Assembly (NCBI RefSeq): GCF_000188695.1
Contig: NW_004754921.1
Location: 1,206,886 to 1,234,385 of the forward strand
Source: Salpingoeca rosetta
Taxonomy: Eukaryota > Opisthokonta > Choanoflagellata > Craspedida > Salpingoecidae
Length of the DNA: 27,500 nucleotides
Direction of reading: 5' to 3'
Shown here piece by piece: positions 11,501 to 27,500 of this stretch. The notes beneath the pieces were generated by a model that made no database searches, was not told the origin of the DNA, and was given only the letters and a program-made list of their open reading frames with translations. Position numbers and translations under genes: made by a program. Every line of letters begins with the position of its first letter. Position 1 is the stretch's first letter.

Positions 11501-11673
11501 AGGCATGAGCATGCAGAAGCAGCATGTGACACACAGAGACAGGCAAGCTTGAGGGCACTCGTGTTCAAACACACACACACACACACACAGCAAAGGCATG
11601 CGCATGCAGAAGTAGCATGTGACACACAGAAACAGGCAAGCTTGAGGGCACTCGTGTTCAAACACACACACAC

Positions 11674-11729
<56 letters not shown>

Positions 11730-11770
11730 GAGCCAATGTCCAGTGCTGCCACTATCCTCCGTTGCGCCAT
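8562..11770 (-). CDS. Ppx/GppA-type phosphatase family protein (12 exons, 367 aa)
   Basis: Exons in transcript order: 11770-11728, 11464-11393, 11348-11302, 11160-11062, 10841-10803, 10566-10422, 10245-10162, 9903-9837, 9629-9478, 9345-9159, 8955-8874, 8648-8562. They total 1104 nt with all phases joined. The N-terminus reads VAALDIGSGRTKMDVVVL, the first phosphate-binding motif of the exopolyphosphatase/GppA (actin-like ATPase) fold, with Asp at residue 11. A helix pair follows (ITTHGMTVLKDFK), then the region matching the family's ALR-x-A-x-N-x-x-x-F stretch (VFRKAENGPAFLDRVKRELG), RVISQAVEG, and AYDSGAAS (154-161) as the second phosphate loop. The length fits a single-domain family member. 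Likely substrates are polyphosphate or a related phosphoanhydride, in the cytosol. Two loops differ from consensus, so activity is uncertain. The junctions before exons 5, 6 and 10 are the weakest. Confidence 0.78.
10061..10161. repeat. (ACTC)n/(CA)n repeat in a Ppx/GppA-like intron
   Basis: Tandem ACTC tetramers flanked by CA runs. In the sense of the minus-strand gene it is GT/GAGT-rich and begins right at the 5' splice site of exon 10245-10162. Confidence 0.92.
10318..10382. repeat. CA/CACG microsatellite in a Ppx/GppA-like intron
   Basis: CA runs with regular GCACACAC interruptions, lying about 40 bp from the 5' splice site of exon 10566-10422. Confidence 0.9.
10697..10775. repeat. TTGC/TTGT tetranucleotide repeat in a Ppx/GppA-like intron
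   Basis: Alternating CTTG and TTTG tetramers. It lies between exons 10566-10422 and 10841-10803, toward the donor of the latter in the gene's sense. Confidence 0.85.
11496..11662. repeat. 93-bp tandem duplication inside intron 1 of the Ppx/GppA-like gene
   Basis: Two copies of a unit of about 74 bp (11496-11569 and 11589-11662) differ at about three positions. Each is followed by a CA run, giving a period of 93 bp. Each copy begins AGCAAAGGCATG and ends CTCGTGTTCAAA. The duplication lengthens an intron that otherwise contains only microsatellite. Confidence 0.85.
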
Positions 11771-11865
11771 TTGTGGTGGTGGTTGTAGAAAAGTCGTGGA
11801 AATGTTCGGATGATTTTCTGGCACCACACACGGACACAACACCAACCGCAGCAGCCAGCACCATC
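11771..11865. promoter_or_regulatory. Very short bidirectional promoter, Ppx/GppA-like gene / MAPKKK
   Basis: Only 95 bp separate the ATG of the minus-strand phosphatase-family gene (11768-11770) from the ATG chosen for the plus-strand MAPKKK (11866-11868). The segment includes a GGTGGTGGTTG tract near 11773 and no TATA box. Core promoters and 5' UTRs of both genes must overlap here or extend into each other's coding sequence. Confidence 0.5.
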
Positions 11866-23753
<11,888 letters not shown>

Positions 23754-23759
23754 GCCCTC

Positions 23760-23824
<65 letters not shown>

Positions 23825-24240
23825 CTGTCTGTTTTTGTTCAGCACCATCCAATGCAACCCTGGTGTCATCTTTTCCTTTTCATTTCTTCACGTCATCTTC
23901 GTCCATGCCATCAATGGCTTTGGTTTGCCTCATTTACTCTCTTTCTCTCTGTTAATAACGGACGCTACGAGTACAATACAATTACATGCAGCTACGTGAT
24001 GTCAATCACAATCGACAACCAAGGCAAGGTAACACAAGCAAAGAAACAAAGCACGAAGACAAACGACCAAGCAAACCATGCACACACCTGGACTACTTCA
24101 ACTACAAGCTAAACAGAGACACTTGAGAGAAGCCGCTACGTTGAATTGGTCGATGATGACGATGCTGCTGGCTGGTTCAATAGCGTGACTTTTGTAGGTG
24201 ACACCTGCAGAGCCAAAGGAAGAAGGTGAAGCCATGAGAG
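23754..24240. other. Convergent intergenic region
   Basis: This region separates the MAPKKK stop (23751-23753) from the preferred stop of the minus-strand Phactr/CAP-Gly gene (24241-24243). It contains a GT repeat (23763-23823), then AT-richer sequence with no long open frame. I see no canonical AATAAA. It could hold a further 3' exon of the minus-strand gene if the last exon chosen there is wrong. Confidence 0.5.
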
Positions 24241-27333
<3,093 letters not shown>

Positions 27334-27500
27334 CTGTTGTGCATTGTCGCGCATGGCAAGCGTGAGAAGACCGAAGCAAGAGGACGCCACGACGTGTCAC
27401 TGTCAGGGGCAAGAGTTGCAACACAGCCCTGGCTACACCACAACGGAGAGTGTGCAGACGCGCTCACACTCGCACATGTATGCGGGTACTGGGATCGTGG
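27334..27500. other. Right-edge intron/upstream sequence of the Phactr/CAP-Gly gene
   Basis: A CAG acceptor at 27336-27334 (minus) opens the first exon seen, which needs one base from an earlier exon. The rest is probably intron. A further upstream exon may reach the edge but cannot be assigned. No start codon is confirmed in the window. Confidence 0.45.

Noticed and set aside
11298..11558. Alternative reading of the phosphatase-family exon as QMVLAQTRKHAHSTML
   Set aside because: That frame leaves the next exon out of phase and meets a stop. The frame reading DGLGPNKEARSQYDA joins both neighbours when the donor at 11392 is used.

Overview
This is eukaryotic nuclear DNA. Every protein is split into many short exons joined by small GT–AG introns, about 66 in all. 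Codons favour G/C, and almost every intron carries a (GT)n or (CA)n microsatellite. The gene content (a Phactr-type PP1-binding protein, a C-terminal-kinase MAPKKK, a CAP-Gly domain, a plant-like glucuronokinase) together with this intron density suggests a unicellular relative of animals. A choanoflagellate of the Salpingoeca kind is my best guess, by inference only. No rRNA, tRNA, CRISPR array or recognisable transposon was seen.

I rebuilt five genes by splicing exons by hand, requiring GT/AG boundaries and a continuous reading phase. The four genes that lie wholly inside the window each give a total coding length divisible by three. The genes alternate in strand. (1) 436-3248, minus: an unrecognised seven-helix membrane protein of about 327 aa. 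(2) 3469-8166, plus: a 615-aa nucleotidyltransferase–glucuronokinase fusion that probably makes UDP-glucuronate from free glucuronate. (3) 8562-11770, minus: a 367-aa Ppx/GppA-type (exopolyphosphatase-family) protein. (4) 11866-23753, plus: a 29-exon MAPKKK of about 1916 aa with a C-terminal kinase domain most like MEKK4/SSK2. (5) 24241-27333, minus, 5' end outside the window: an RPEL/Phactr-like protein phosphatase 1 regulator joined in phase to a CAP-Gly domain.

Genes 1/2 and 3/4 are divergent pairs with very short shared promoters (220 bp and 95 bp between start codons). Genes 2/3 and 4/5 are convergent. The five genes do not form a pathway. Genes 4 and 5 both look like signalling/cytoskeleton regulators, and genes 2 and 3 are metabolic.

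The most notable points are the Phactr–CAP-Gly architecture in gene 5, the kinase–pyrophosphorylase fusion in gene 2, and a window-wide intron pattern: GT-rich sequence near the 5' splice site and CA-rich sequence near the 3' splice site on the sense strand, so that many introns could fold into a long GU:AC hairpin.
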